Assembly (NCBI GenBank): GCA_946481735.1 | Contig: CAMLOU010000047.1 | Span: forward strand, 1-26,326 | Direction of reading: 5' to 3' | Length of the DNA: 26,326 bases | From: an uncultured Cellvibrio sp. | Lineage (GTDB): Bacteria > Pseudomonadota > Gammaproteobacteria > Pseudomonadales > Cellvibrionaceae | Shown here: piece after piece, positions 8,360 through 14,839 of the stretch | How the letters are laid out: every line of letters begins with the position of its first letter | How positions within the stretch are numbered: position 1 is the first letter of the stretch | Notes under the pieces: generated by a model | The model's database searches: none | What the model saw: only the letters and a program-made list of their open reading frames with translations | What the model was told of the DNA's origin: nothing | Position numbers and translations under genes: made by a program

Positions 8360-8447
8360 TAACCGGTTTTTCTCCCTCTGTTACTTTTCTCCCGGATAAA
8401 TTGGACTATGCTCCAACAATAGCTTTTTGGATTGAGAGGGGTTCCCC

Positions 8448-10079
8448 ATGGCTGAGGCGGAATATCATAAACTCCACGCCTTGATAGTAGACGACTTCGA
8501 TAGCTTTCGTGTCACCGTGAGTAATATGTTGCAGGACATTGGTATCCAGTACATTGACAGCGCCGTCAATGGGGCTGATGCCCTCCGTCATTGCAAGAAC
8601 AAATCCTACGACCTGATCCTCTGTGACCATAACCTGGGTAAAGGCAAGACCGGTCAGCAGGTTCTGGAAGACTTGCGCGAGAACGGCCATCTTAATCGCT
8701 ACGCCCTGTTTGTTCTGATCTCCGCCGAGTCGAGCAAAAGTATCATCATGGCCGCCTACGATTATGAGCCGGATGCCTACCTCACCAAACCCATTACCAC
8801 TAAGGCATTACAGCAGCGCCTGAGTCGGCTTTTTGCGCAGCGAACCCGCATGTTACCGATTATGCAGGCGATGGATAATGAGCGCTGGGATGTAGCCGAG
8901 GCGTTGTGTCTGCGCGAAATTAACGGTGGTGGCCGTTATGCCAACCAATGCCAGAAACTGCTGGGGCAGCTCTACATCCAGACCGGTGCCTATGAAAAAG
9001 CGGAGGCCGTTTATCGTGACGTGCTGGATGTGCGCCAACTGGATTGGGCGCAGGTGGGCATGGCGCGGGTAAAAAAAATGCAAGGCGACCTGGTGAGTGC
9101 CCAGCAATGGTTAGAGGAGGTAATGAATACCAATCCGCTGTGCATGAAAGCCTACGATTTACAGGCCGAAATTTATCGCGAGCAACACTTGCACAAGCGT
9201 TTACAGGAGGTGCTGCAGCAGACGGTGGAGATATCCCCCCTGTCGATCTTGCGGCAGCAGCAGCTGGGTGATGTTGCCATGCTGAATAACGATGCCGAGA
9301 CGGCAGCCAACGCTTACCGGCGAACCGTCCGCCTGGGCGAAAATTCTTTCTATGACCGGCTGGAAAACCATATCGGTTTTGCGCGCGCCACCTTGGCTTT
9401 ATTCCGTGAAGATAAAATTCTGGCCAAGCCCTTGCTACGTGAAGCCATAAAAACCATGGCGGAGCTGGAACAGCGTTTCACCAAATCCCCTGAAGAAAAA
9501 ATTGAAGCGCTACTGATTGAGGCGCAACTGTATGCGAGTAATGGTGAAACAAGGAAAGCAGAAGAGTTATTGCAGGCGGCGAGAAACCTGAGCGCCGATC
9601 TGGATATACTGCCGATTGCTGTCGACATAGAATTGGTTCGGGCCTTTGTCGCGGTAGGCCAAAAAAACATGGCAGACGAGCTGACCCGCACTTTGCTGGA
9701 ACGCTATAAAGGTTCCGAGCGGGATCTGGAAAAGCTCGATGCATTACTGGAAGAACCTGCCAGTGAAAAAAATCGCTCATTGGTGGCCGCTATCAACAAA
9801 AAAGGCATTGCCTGCTACGAAGCCAATGACTACGAAGCGGCTATTCAATGTTTTGAAGATGCACTGCAAACCTTTCCCAATCACATCGGTATTCGTTTGA
9901 ATCTGGTACAAGCCCTGGTCGACAAATTAAAGATAGAGACTGACGCAGCCTCCATCGATCTGGCCATCGATACCCTGGCTCAGGTAGAAGGCAAAATTGT
10001 GGCGGCCCACGATCAATATCGCCGCTTCCGTCAGTTGCAGGAGATGCTGCGTAACCTGGATAACAACCGCCGGCGTTGA
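8448..10079 (+). CDS. Response regulator with TPR output region
   Basis: The 543-residue protein begins with a CheY-like receiver (about 8-130): acidic pair Asp15-Asp16, phospho-acceptor Asp60 in LILCDHNLG, Ser92 and Lys114 in YLTKP. The rest is helical with tetratricopeptide repeats, best seen at about 165-200 (LLGQLYIQTGAYEKAEAVYR), 205-230 and 447-490 (GIACYEANDYEAAIQCFEDAL). There is no DNA-binding or enzymatic output domain, so the likely output is protein binding. GAGAGGGG six bases before the ATG is a strong ribosome-binding site. A small histidine kinase gene follows 33 bases later, which suggests a cognate pair. Receiver-TPR proteins of this size are known as genes in related bacteria, but I know of no assigned function. 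Confidence 0.9.
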   Translation: MAEAEYHKLHALIVDDFDSFRVTVSNMLQDIGIQYIDSAVNGADALRHCKNKSYDLILCDHNLGKGKTGQQVLEDLRENGHLNRYALFVLISAESSKSIIMAAYDYEPDAYLTKPITTKALQQRLSRLFAQRTRMLPIMQAMDNERWDVAEALCLREINGGGRYANQCQKLLGQLYIQTGAYEKAEAVYRDVLDVRQLDWAQVGMARVKKMQGDLVSAQQWLEEVMNTNPLCMKAYDLQAEIYREQHLHKRLQEVLQQTVEISPLSILRQQQLGDVAMLNNDAETAANAYRRTVRLGENSFYDRLENHIGFARATLALFREDKILAKPLLREAIKTMAELEQRFTKSPEEKIEALLIEAQLYASNGETRKAEELLQAARNLSADLDILPIAVDIELVRAFVAVGQKNMADELTRTLLERYKGSERDLEKLDALLEEPASEKNRSLVAAINKKGIACYEANDYEAAIQCFEDALQTFPNHIGIRLNLVQALVDKLKIETDAASIDLAIDTLAQVEGKIVAAHDQYRRFRQLQEMLRNLDNNRRR

Positions 10080-10112
10080 TCCGCCAGCCCGCTTTTTTTG
10101 TGAGCACATTAT

Positions 10113-10826
10113 ATGATTGATGATAACAATATGACCTCCGCCAAGGACTCGCCACTGGATTTTGCTTTTGTGTTGGCATCCAGTGTTCATGACATGAAAA
10201 ATTCCTTGGGTATGCTGTTAAATACCCTCGCAACCCTAATGGAAAAATCGCCACCGCAAGATGACGAACAAACCAGAACCTATGCCATATTGGAATATGA
10301 GGCCGCCCGCATCAACGGCGAGCTGATTCAATTGCTGTCCCTTTACCGCATGCAACACGAACATTTATTGGTGCAGATAGATGAGCACCATGTCATTGAT
10401 GTACTCGAAGAACAGCTGGCACGCAACGACATGTTATTGCGGACGCGCGGCATTCAGTTGCAAGTAGATTGTGATGAAGATCTGAGCTGGTATTTTGACG
10501 GTGAACTGGTTGGTGGTGTGATAAATAATATTCTGGTGAATTGCGCGCGCTACTGTCGCAATACTTTGCAAGTGTCTGCAAAAATTATCGACAACAAACT
10601 TTGCATAGCCATCGCCGATGACGGGCAGGGTTACCCGCCGAGTATGTTAGCTGCACCGCATGAGATAAATGCCGGCGTATCATTTTCTTCCGGTAGCACC
10701 AACCTTGGGTTATTGTTTGCGCATCGCGTTGCCGGTTTGCATCGTTCCCGGGAACAACACGGTCATATTCAGCTTGCGAATCAGGGGCCTTTGGGCGGTG
10801 GTGTATTTCAACTTTGGTTGCCCTAG
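10113..10826 (+). CDS. Small soluble histidine kinase
   Basis: The 237-residue protein is little more than a kinase core. The H box is SSVHDMKNSLG with His26, followed by a dimerisation helix pair to about 80. The ATPase domain (about 120-237) shows an N box (VINNILVNCARYC, 136-148), a G1 box (IADDGQGYP, 167-175), and an STNLGL segment (195-200) as a G2 box, ending in GGGVFQLWLP. There is no sensory domain, signal peptide or membrane helix, so its signal must come from a partner protein or from a cytoplasmic state. It lies 33 bases after the receiver-TPR gene and is probably co-transcribed with it. Whether it acts as a kinase, a phosphatase or both cannot be told from sequence. A second in-frame ATG at 10131 is possible. 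Confidence 0.88.
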   Translation: MIDDNNMTSAKDSPLDFAFVLASSVHDMKNSLGMLLNTLATLMEKSPPQDDEQTRTYAILEYEAARINGELIQLLSLYRMQHEHLLVQIDEHHVIDVLEEQLARNDMLLRTRGIQLQVDCDEDLSWYFDGELVGGVINNILVNCARYCRNTLQVSAKIIDNKLCIAIADDGQGYPPSMLAAPHEINAGVSFSSGSTNLGLLFAHRVAGLHRSREQHGHIQLANQGPLGGGVFQLWLP

Positions 10827-10847
10827 GAAGCTGAATGCTGATCACAG

Positions 10848-10876
10848 TTGAAATGCGGCGCATGCTATAGCATTAT
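10848..10876 (+). promoter_or_regulatory. Candidate sigma-70 promoter with palindrome, FHA gene
   Basis: TTGAAA (10848-10853) and CATTAT (10871-10876) are separated by exactly 17 bases and precede the FHA gene by about 50. The 12-base perfect palindrome ATGCTATAGCAT (10862-10873) overlaps the spacer and the first half of the -10, which is where a repressor would bind. It suggests the FHA gene can be transcribed separately from the kinase gene. Confidence 0.5.
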
Positions 10877-10883
10877 CCGCGGT

Positions 10884-10915
10884 GCCCTCTGAAATTACGC
10901 GGCGCGCCCTCTGAA
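10884..10915 (+). repeat. 10-bp direct repeat in the FHA gene leader
   Basis: GCCCTCTGAA occurs at 10884-10893 and again at 10906-10915, a spacing of 22 bases or about two helical turns, just downstream of the candidate promoter and just before the FHA start. It might be a regulator site acting on DNA, or an RNA-binding repeat in the 5' leader. Function unknown. Confidence 0.4.
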
Positions 10916-10928
10916 TAAGGAACCTTAT

Positions 10929-11834
10929 ATGCTAAAAATCCGCTTCAAAAACAATAAATATAATGCGGTATGGTTAGTAGAACCAAAGGTGACAATTGGT
11001 CGGCTTATAACCAATGACCTGGTTGTGGATGATGCAGAGGTTGCCGACAGCCACATTGAAGTGCTCGTCGAACACGAACAGCTTACCCTGAAAAACCTGG
11101 TGCCGGAAAAACCGGTCAAGGTGAACGACGAAGATGTTACCAGTATCTGTACGTTAAAGCCGGATGATGTGATTACCCTGGGTGCAGTGGAGCTACAGGT
11201 GATCGATCCCAAGCGGGAGCCCAAGGAAGCCATCGTCGAAGCCGGCAACGTTACCCAATTGCGCACACCTGCACCCAAAACCACTGGCTGGGCATTGAAA
11301 GCCAATCACACCGCGCTGGCCAATCGTGTTTTTCCAATCAAGGAAATGACTATTGTCGGACGGGCGACCGAGTGCGACATCAGTCTTGCAGCGGCGCATT
11401 TATCGCGCCGGCATGCGCAGCTTCAGGTGCTCGATGGTTTGCTGTATGTCAAGGATCTGGGGTCTGCCAATGGCACCTTTGTGAATGGTAAACAGGTCAC
11501 GGAAGCGAGGGTAAAACGTGGTGACGAACTCCGTTTCGATACCCTCAGTTTTGGTGTTATCGGTCCCACCACTGACGACCTGGCTAAGACTACCGTGCGC
11601 GCCCCGGCTTCAAAAATACCAGACGCGACTCCGGTGCCGAAAAGCCGGCCCATTGCCAAACCACGCAGCACGGCGAGTGTTGTCGGTGATGTTAAAGCCG
11701 GCCAGCGTTCGGTCCATGCACGTCCCTCCCATCCCCGTGAGGAGGACACCCCCAGACATGGCCGAATGGGCCTGGCCTTGCTGGTGGTTATCGCAGTAGT
11801 CGTGGTTGCAGCCCTTTATTTTACCCGCCGTTAA
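10929..11834 (+). CDS. Tail-anchored double-FHA-domain protein
   Basis: The 301-residue protein carries two forkhead-associated domains, which bind phosphothreonine peptides. The second (about 120-212) is canonical: VGRATECDISL (143-153), LSRRHAQL (158-165) and GSANGTFVNGKQV (178-190). The first (about 1-92) keeps IGR (23-25) and SHIEV (41-45), but its binding loops are eroded. A Pro/Ser/Arg-rich linker (about 213-275) leads to one hydrophobic helix (280-298) and a short basic tail, so the FHA domains should face the cytoplasm from a C-terminal membrane anchor. No signal peptide is seen. It follows the receiver-TPR/kinase pair and precedes a DUF5610-type gene. No Ser/Thr kinase or type VI secretion gene is in the window to suggest a partner. 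Confidence 0.88.
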   Translation: MLKIRFKNNKYNAVWLVEPKVTIGRLITNDLVVDDAEVADSHIEVLVEHEQLTLKNLVPEKPVKVNDEDVTSICTLKPDDVITLGAVELQVIDPKREPKEAIVEAGNVTQLRTPAPKTTGWALKANHTALANRVFPIKEMTIVGRATECDISLAAAHLSRRHAQLQVLDGLLYVKDLGSANGTFVNGKQVTEARVKRGDELRFDTLSFGVIGPTTDDLAKTTVRAPASKIPDATPVPKSRPIAKPRSTASVVGDVKAGQRSVHARPSHPREEDTPRHGRMGLALLVVIAVVVVAALYFTRR

Positions 11835-11839
11835 GAAAG

Positions 11840-11906
11840 CGGCTAAAGTTGATTAAACTTTGGCCGATACCCCCGGTAATCGACGTTGATTCAATGTTAT
11901 GGGGGT
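11840..11906 (+). promoter_or_regulatory. Structured leader of the DUF5610-type gene
   Basis: The 75-base gap after the FHA gene folds in two places. First, 11840-11850 pairs with 11856-11866 (CGGC and AAAGTT arms, one G-U pair, 5-base loop); no T-tract follows, so this is not a standard terminator. Second, ACCCCC (11869-11874) can pair with GGGGGT (11901-11906), which is the ribosome-binding site of the next gene. This second stem could hold back translation. Confidence 0.35.
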
Positions 11907-11909
11907 TCA

Positions 11910-13118
11910 ATGCATATTCCATCGCTTTCCCAATCGCCCGCTCGCCTGAGCAGCCATGTTCCAGCAGCGGACGACAACCGTACAGCCAATAACCGGCTTG
12001 CCACCGGTGTTTCCCGGGATCCCACCGTTTCTTCTGCTCCCTCCAGGCAAGATGCACTGGCATTGTTTGAACGCACGCTGACAATGGGCTATGAAAAACT
12101 GCAGACCAAGCAGGGTGCAGCAAGTCAGTTTGCAGCCTTTGAGCCGCTGACCGCCGAAAAAGTGGCGGGCAATATCCTGGGTTTTATCGAGCGTCGTTTG
12201 CAGATGGATGTCGCTGAAGGTGCTACCCGCGAGCAATTGGAATCGCGTCTGGAGGCTGGGCTGGCAGGCTTCAAGAAAGGCTTCGCGGAAGCCAGCGAAA
12301 AGCTCAAGGCACTCAGTATGCTATCGCCGGAAGTGGAGCAGGATATCGGTACGACCTACGACCTGGTGTTGAATGGCATCGACGCGTTGCGGGAAAAATT
12401 CCTGGGTGCCGTGACGGAAACGGAAAACACCCCTGAGGCCACGCCACTAGCCACACGCCAGCAGGCGTATGGCGCGCTGGTCAATTCCAGCTATCAATAT
12501 GCCAGCGCCAGCAGTTTCAGCTTTCAGTTGACCACGGCTGACGGCGATAAAGTCACTATCTCTGCCAGCAGTTCAAAAGCCTTCAGCAGCCAATACACCA
12601 AAGGGGTGGGCGCGGGCTCATCGGTTGAAGCCATGAATGCTTCCTACAGCGCAACGCGTGCATCCACTTGGTCGGTCCAGGGCGATTTGAACGAGCAGGA
12701 AATGCAGGCGATTGAAGATTTATTGGGGCAAGTTAATCAACTGGCTGGCGATTTTTTTGCCGGTAATCTCGACGAGGCGTTCAACCAGGCGTTGGCATTG
12801 GGTTACGACCAGGAGCAAATTACAGCCTTCTCTTTGAATTTAACCCAGGTTGATGTGCAGCGTGTCAGTACCGCTTATCAGCAATTTAATGATGCGCCCT
12901 TGGGTGAAAATCCGGGAGAACGCCTATTGCCCGTCGGACACTTTATTCGCGATCTACTGGATGCCCTGGAGACAGCCAGCCATTTTGCTGAACCGGAAAA
13001 TGTACTGTTGGCGTTAAGTGGAAACATTGTGGCGTCGGATGACAGCCAAACACCATCGCCTTCTGATAGATTCCGCGGTTTTGTTGAACAGGTGTTGCAA
13101 AATCTGAATCCGACTTAA
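11910..13118 (+). CDS. DUF5610-type protein of unknown function
   Basis: The protein of about 402 residues begins MHIPSLSQ at ATG 11910, chosen because GGGGG (11901-11905) lies just upstream; a TTG at 11886 would add eight residues. The first 45 residues are low-complexity and disordered-looking. Residues about 46-160 are a charged helical region (GYEKLQTKQGA, LTAEKVAGNILGFIERRL, LEAGLAGFKKGFAEA) that I recognise, with moderate confidence, as the uncharacterised DUF5610 domain. A Ser-rich strand segment follows, including FSFQLTTADGDKVTISASSS, a motif type I have seen in other uncharacterised gammaproteobacterial proteins. The C-terminal third is helical. No signal peptide, membrane helix or catalytic motif is visible. 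It ends just before a strong terminator hairpin and reads in the same direction as the FHA gene, 75 bases after it. Confidence 0.8.
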   Translation: MHIPSLSQSPARLSSHVPAADDNRTANNRLATGVSRDPTVSSAPSRQDALALFERTLTMGYEKLQTKQGAASQFAAFEPLTAEKVAGNILGFIERRLQMDVAEGATREQLESRLEAGLAGFKKGFAEASEKLKALSMLSPEVEQDIGTTYDLVLNGIDALREKFLGAVTETENTPEATPLATRQQAYGALVNSSYQYASASSFSFQLTTADGDKVTISASSSKAFSSQYTKGVGAGSSVEAMNASYSATRASTWSVQGDLNEQEMQAIEDLLGQVNQLAGDFFAGNLDEAFNQALALGYDQEQITAFSLNLTQVDVQRVSTAYQQFNDAPLGENPGERLLPVGHFIRDLLDALETASHFAEPENVLLALSGNIVASDDSQTPSPSDRFRGFVEQVLQNLNPT

Positions 13119-13132
13119 GATCTACGCCAGTC

Positions 13133-13161
13133 GCTGATCACGAAATAGAACCTGTTACAAT
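13133..13161 (+). promoter_or_regulatory. Possible promoter of the glutaredoxin-like gene
   Basis: TACAAT (13156-13161) is a good -10 match, with a weak -35 (CTGATC, 13134-13139) 16 bases upstream. Initiation about seven bases downstream would give a leader of roughly 20 bases carrying the ACAGG ribosome-binding site. The -10 lies in the left arm of the terminator hairpin, so an RNA started here would not contain that arm. Confidence 0.35.
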
Positions 13162-13186
13162 TCGCTTTTTTGTAACAGGTTTTTTT
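13149..13186 (+). terminator. Perfect 12-bp terminator ending at a start codon
   Basis: AACCTGTTACAA (13149-13160) pairs perfectly with TTGTAACAGGTT (13170-13181) around a 9-base loop and is followed by TTTTT (13182-13186). It should end the DUF5610-gene transcript about 30 bases past its stop. The T-tract touches the ATG of the glutaredoxin-like gene at 13187, and the right arm contains that gene's only ribosome-binding site (ACAGG). Confidence 0.85.
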
Positions 13187-13447
13187 ATGTCGTCAATTCT
13201 TCTCTACACCACAGCGGGATGCCACTTGTGCGAAGCAGCTAAAACAGTGTTATGGCCGTTATTGACGGAATTCGGTTTGCGTTTGGAAGAGGTGGATATT
13301 GCAGATTCAGATGAACTGATTGAGCGCTATGGTATTCGTATTCCGGTTATCGCTTTTGAGCAGTCTGTTACGGAATTGGTTTGGCCTTTTTCTGCCGAGC
13401 AAGCGCGGGTTTTTATTAACGACCACCGGCAACTTAACGCGGATTAA
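13187..13447 (+). CDS. Glutaredoxin-like small thiol protein
   Basis: An 86-residue protein of the short glutaredoxin-like (DUF836) type. It starts with a beta strand and the redox motif CHLC (Cys12-Cys15) in TTAGCHLCEAAK, continues with a helix and EVDIADSDELIERYG, and has the cis-proline segment RIPVIAF, all in thioredoxin-fold order. It probably acts in the cytoplasm as a disulfide reductant or thiol carrier; no partner is evident. Its ribosome-binding site lies inside the terminator arm immediately upstream. Its last 14 bases overlap the 3' end of the EAL-HDOD gene on the other strand. Confidence 0.87.
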   Translation: MSSILLYTTAGCHLCEAAKTVLWPLLTEFGLRLEEVDIADSDELIERYGIRIPVIAFEQSVTELVWPFSAEQARVFINDHRQLNAD

Positions 13448-14666
13448 AGCCCATGGTTTCCATGGTTGTGGTAACCCAACTTAAAGCATCCAGATAAATA
13501 TGTGAAAGGGTATCCGGAGAGATGCTGCGTGATCCCAGATATTCCCAGTCAATTTTATCCCATTCTGCTCGCTCATAATGCTCGACGATATCGAGCACTT
13601 TCCCTTCATCACCCAAATGTTTTAACAATGCTTCATTCAGTTGCTCGCTCAGTGAGATATTTCCGAGCAAGACTTCAAGTGGCGCATCCATAAAGGCATC
13701 CAGGGTAGACAATAGCCCCACGGTGAAAAACGTATCCTGACGTTTTTTGCCGCTCATGGTCGCTGCAATAATTTCGCACATACGCGCGCGCGTCAACGCG
13801 GCGATACTCAGCTCAACCGGCTTATCGCCGAGATTGGCCATCGCCAATAAATTTACCCAATTCTTGATGATGTTGAGCCCGAGCAAGGTAATGGCCTGAC
13901 GCAATGATTCGATGGTGCGTGGCAGGGCGAAGGCCGCCGAGTTAACCAAACGCAAGAGTTTATAGCTGAGCATGGGATCGCGTGCTACCAATTGCTCTAC
14001 GCGTTCCAGCGGCACATCTGGATCGTGAAGCACGGAAAGCAGCTGTAAAACCGCCTGTTTATTCTCGGTAATCCTGCGCCCCTTGATCACCTTGGGGCGT
14101 GCAAGGAAATAGCCTTGAAATAAATCAAATCCTGCATCCTTACAGTATTCGAGCATCTCGTAGGTTTCTACTTTTTCCGCTAACAATGTGAGGCCGAAAG
14201 GCTTGAGGTAATCGATATGTTCACGGATCTGTTGGGGCGAGAGTTGCAAGACATCCAGCTTGATGATGTCGGCATAAGGAATGAGATCGCGGGTTTCGTC
14301 AGTCAGCTCAAAATCGTCCAGCGCAATGGTGTAACCCTGTTCGCGCAAGCTGCGCAGGCTGTGCAACATTTGTGCATCAATTTGCTGGCCTTCAAGCACT
14401 TCCACCACCAGTTGCCGCCGGTCAAAGGGCGGTGGTGTCATCAGCAGGGTGCGGGTGAAATTAATAAAGGCTTGATGATGGCCGACAACACTGTGGATCG
14501 ATAATTCGGTAAAGGTATGCAGCAGAACTTGTGAACTGGCCATATCGCCACTGTCTGCGGTGTATTCGTTCAAATCGCAACTGCGGCATAGCAATTCATA
14601 TGCAACCACTTGCATCTTGCGATTGAAAATCGGCTGGCGCGCCAGCAAGGGCAATAACTCGGACAT
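13434..14666 (-). CDS. EAL-HDOD signalling protein (YuxH type)
   Basis: The 410-residue protein joins an EAL-like domain (about 1-200) to an HDOD domain (about 205-400), the architecture of YuxH-type proteins and Vibrio cholerae CdgJ. The EAL signature reads ELL (24-26), as is common in this family. The positions used for metal and catalysis are still mostly filled: Glu24, Asn69, Glu89, Asp117-Asp118, Lys136, Glu164 and Gln184. The loop after the Asp pair, normally DFGxGYSS, is replaced by DFELTDETRDL, which should impair the usual dimer and metal arrangement. Activity is therefore uncertain; a c-di-GMP effector role is equally plausible. No strong ribosome-binding site lies at normal distance (AAGGA is about 13 bases away). 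It overlaps the convergent glutaredoxin-like gene by 14 bases. Confidence 0.9.
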   Translation of the reverse strand: MSELLPLLARQPIFNRKMQVVAYELLCRSCDLNEYTADSGDMASSQVLLHTFTELSIHSVVGHHQAFINFTRTLLMTPPPFDRRQLVVEVLEGQQIDAQMLHSLRSLREQGYTIALDDFELTDETRDLIPYADIIKLDVLQLSPQQIREHIDYLKPFGLTLLAEKVETYEMLEYCKDAGFDLFQGYFLARPKVIKGRRITENKQAVLQLLSVLHDPDVPLERVEQLVARDPMLSYKLLRLVNSAAFALPRTIESLRQAITLLGLNIIKNWVNLLAMANLGDKPVELSIAALTRARMCEIIAATMSGKKRQDTFFTVGLLSTLDAFMDAPLEVLLGNISLSEQLNEALLKHLGDEGKVLDIVEHYERAEWDKIDWEYLGSRSISPDTLSHIYLDALSWVTTTMETMGFNPR

Positions 14667-14791
14667 AAACTGCTGTGAAATCCTTACCGTTGATCAACCA
14701 TGCGAGTCTGGCGGCATCAATGATGTTGAGCAAACTGCTCCTCATTGTATGACTTATATGGCTAAATGAAAACTCAACGCAGGGAATGATT

Positions 14792-14825
14792 AAAGGCCCG
14801 CTTTTTTTAGCGATATCGGGCCTTT
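14792..14825 (-). terminator. Terminator after slt
   Basis: AAAGGCCCG (14792-14800) pairs with CGGGCCTTT (14817-14825), and a smaller CGCT/AGCG stem is possible inside the loop. Read on the minus strand, the hairpin starts 15 bases past the slt stop and ends in TTTAAT. The T-tract is short, so termination may be partial. It also separates slt from the EAL-HDOD gene downstream. Confidence 0.65.
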
Positions 14826-14839
14826 GATAAATACACAAA

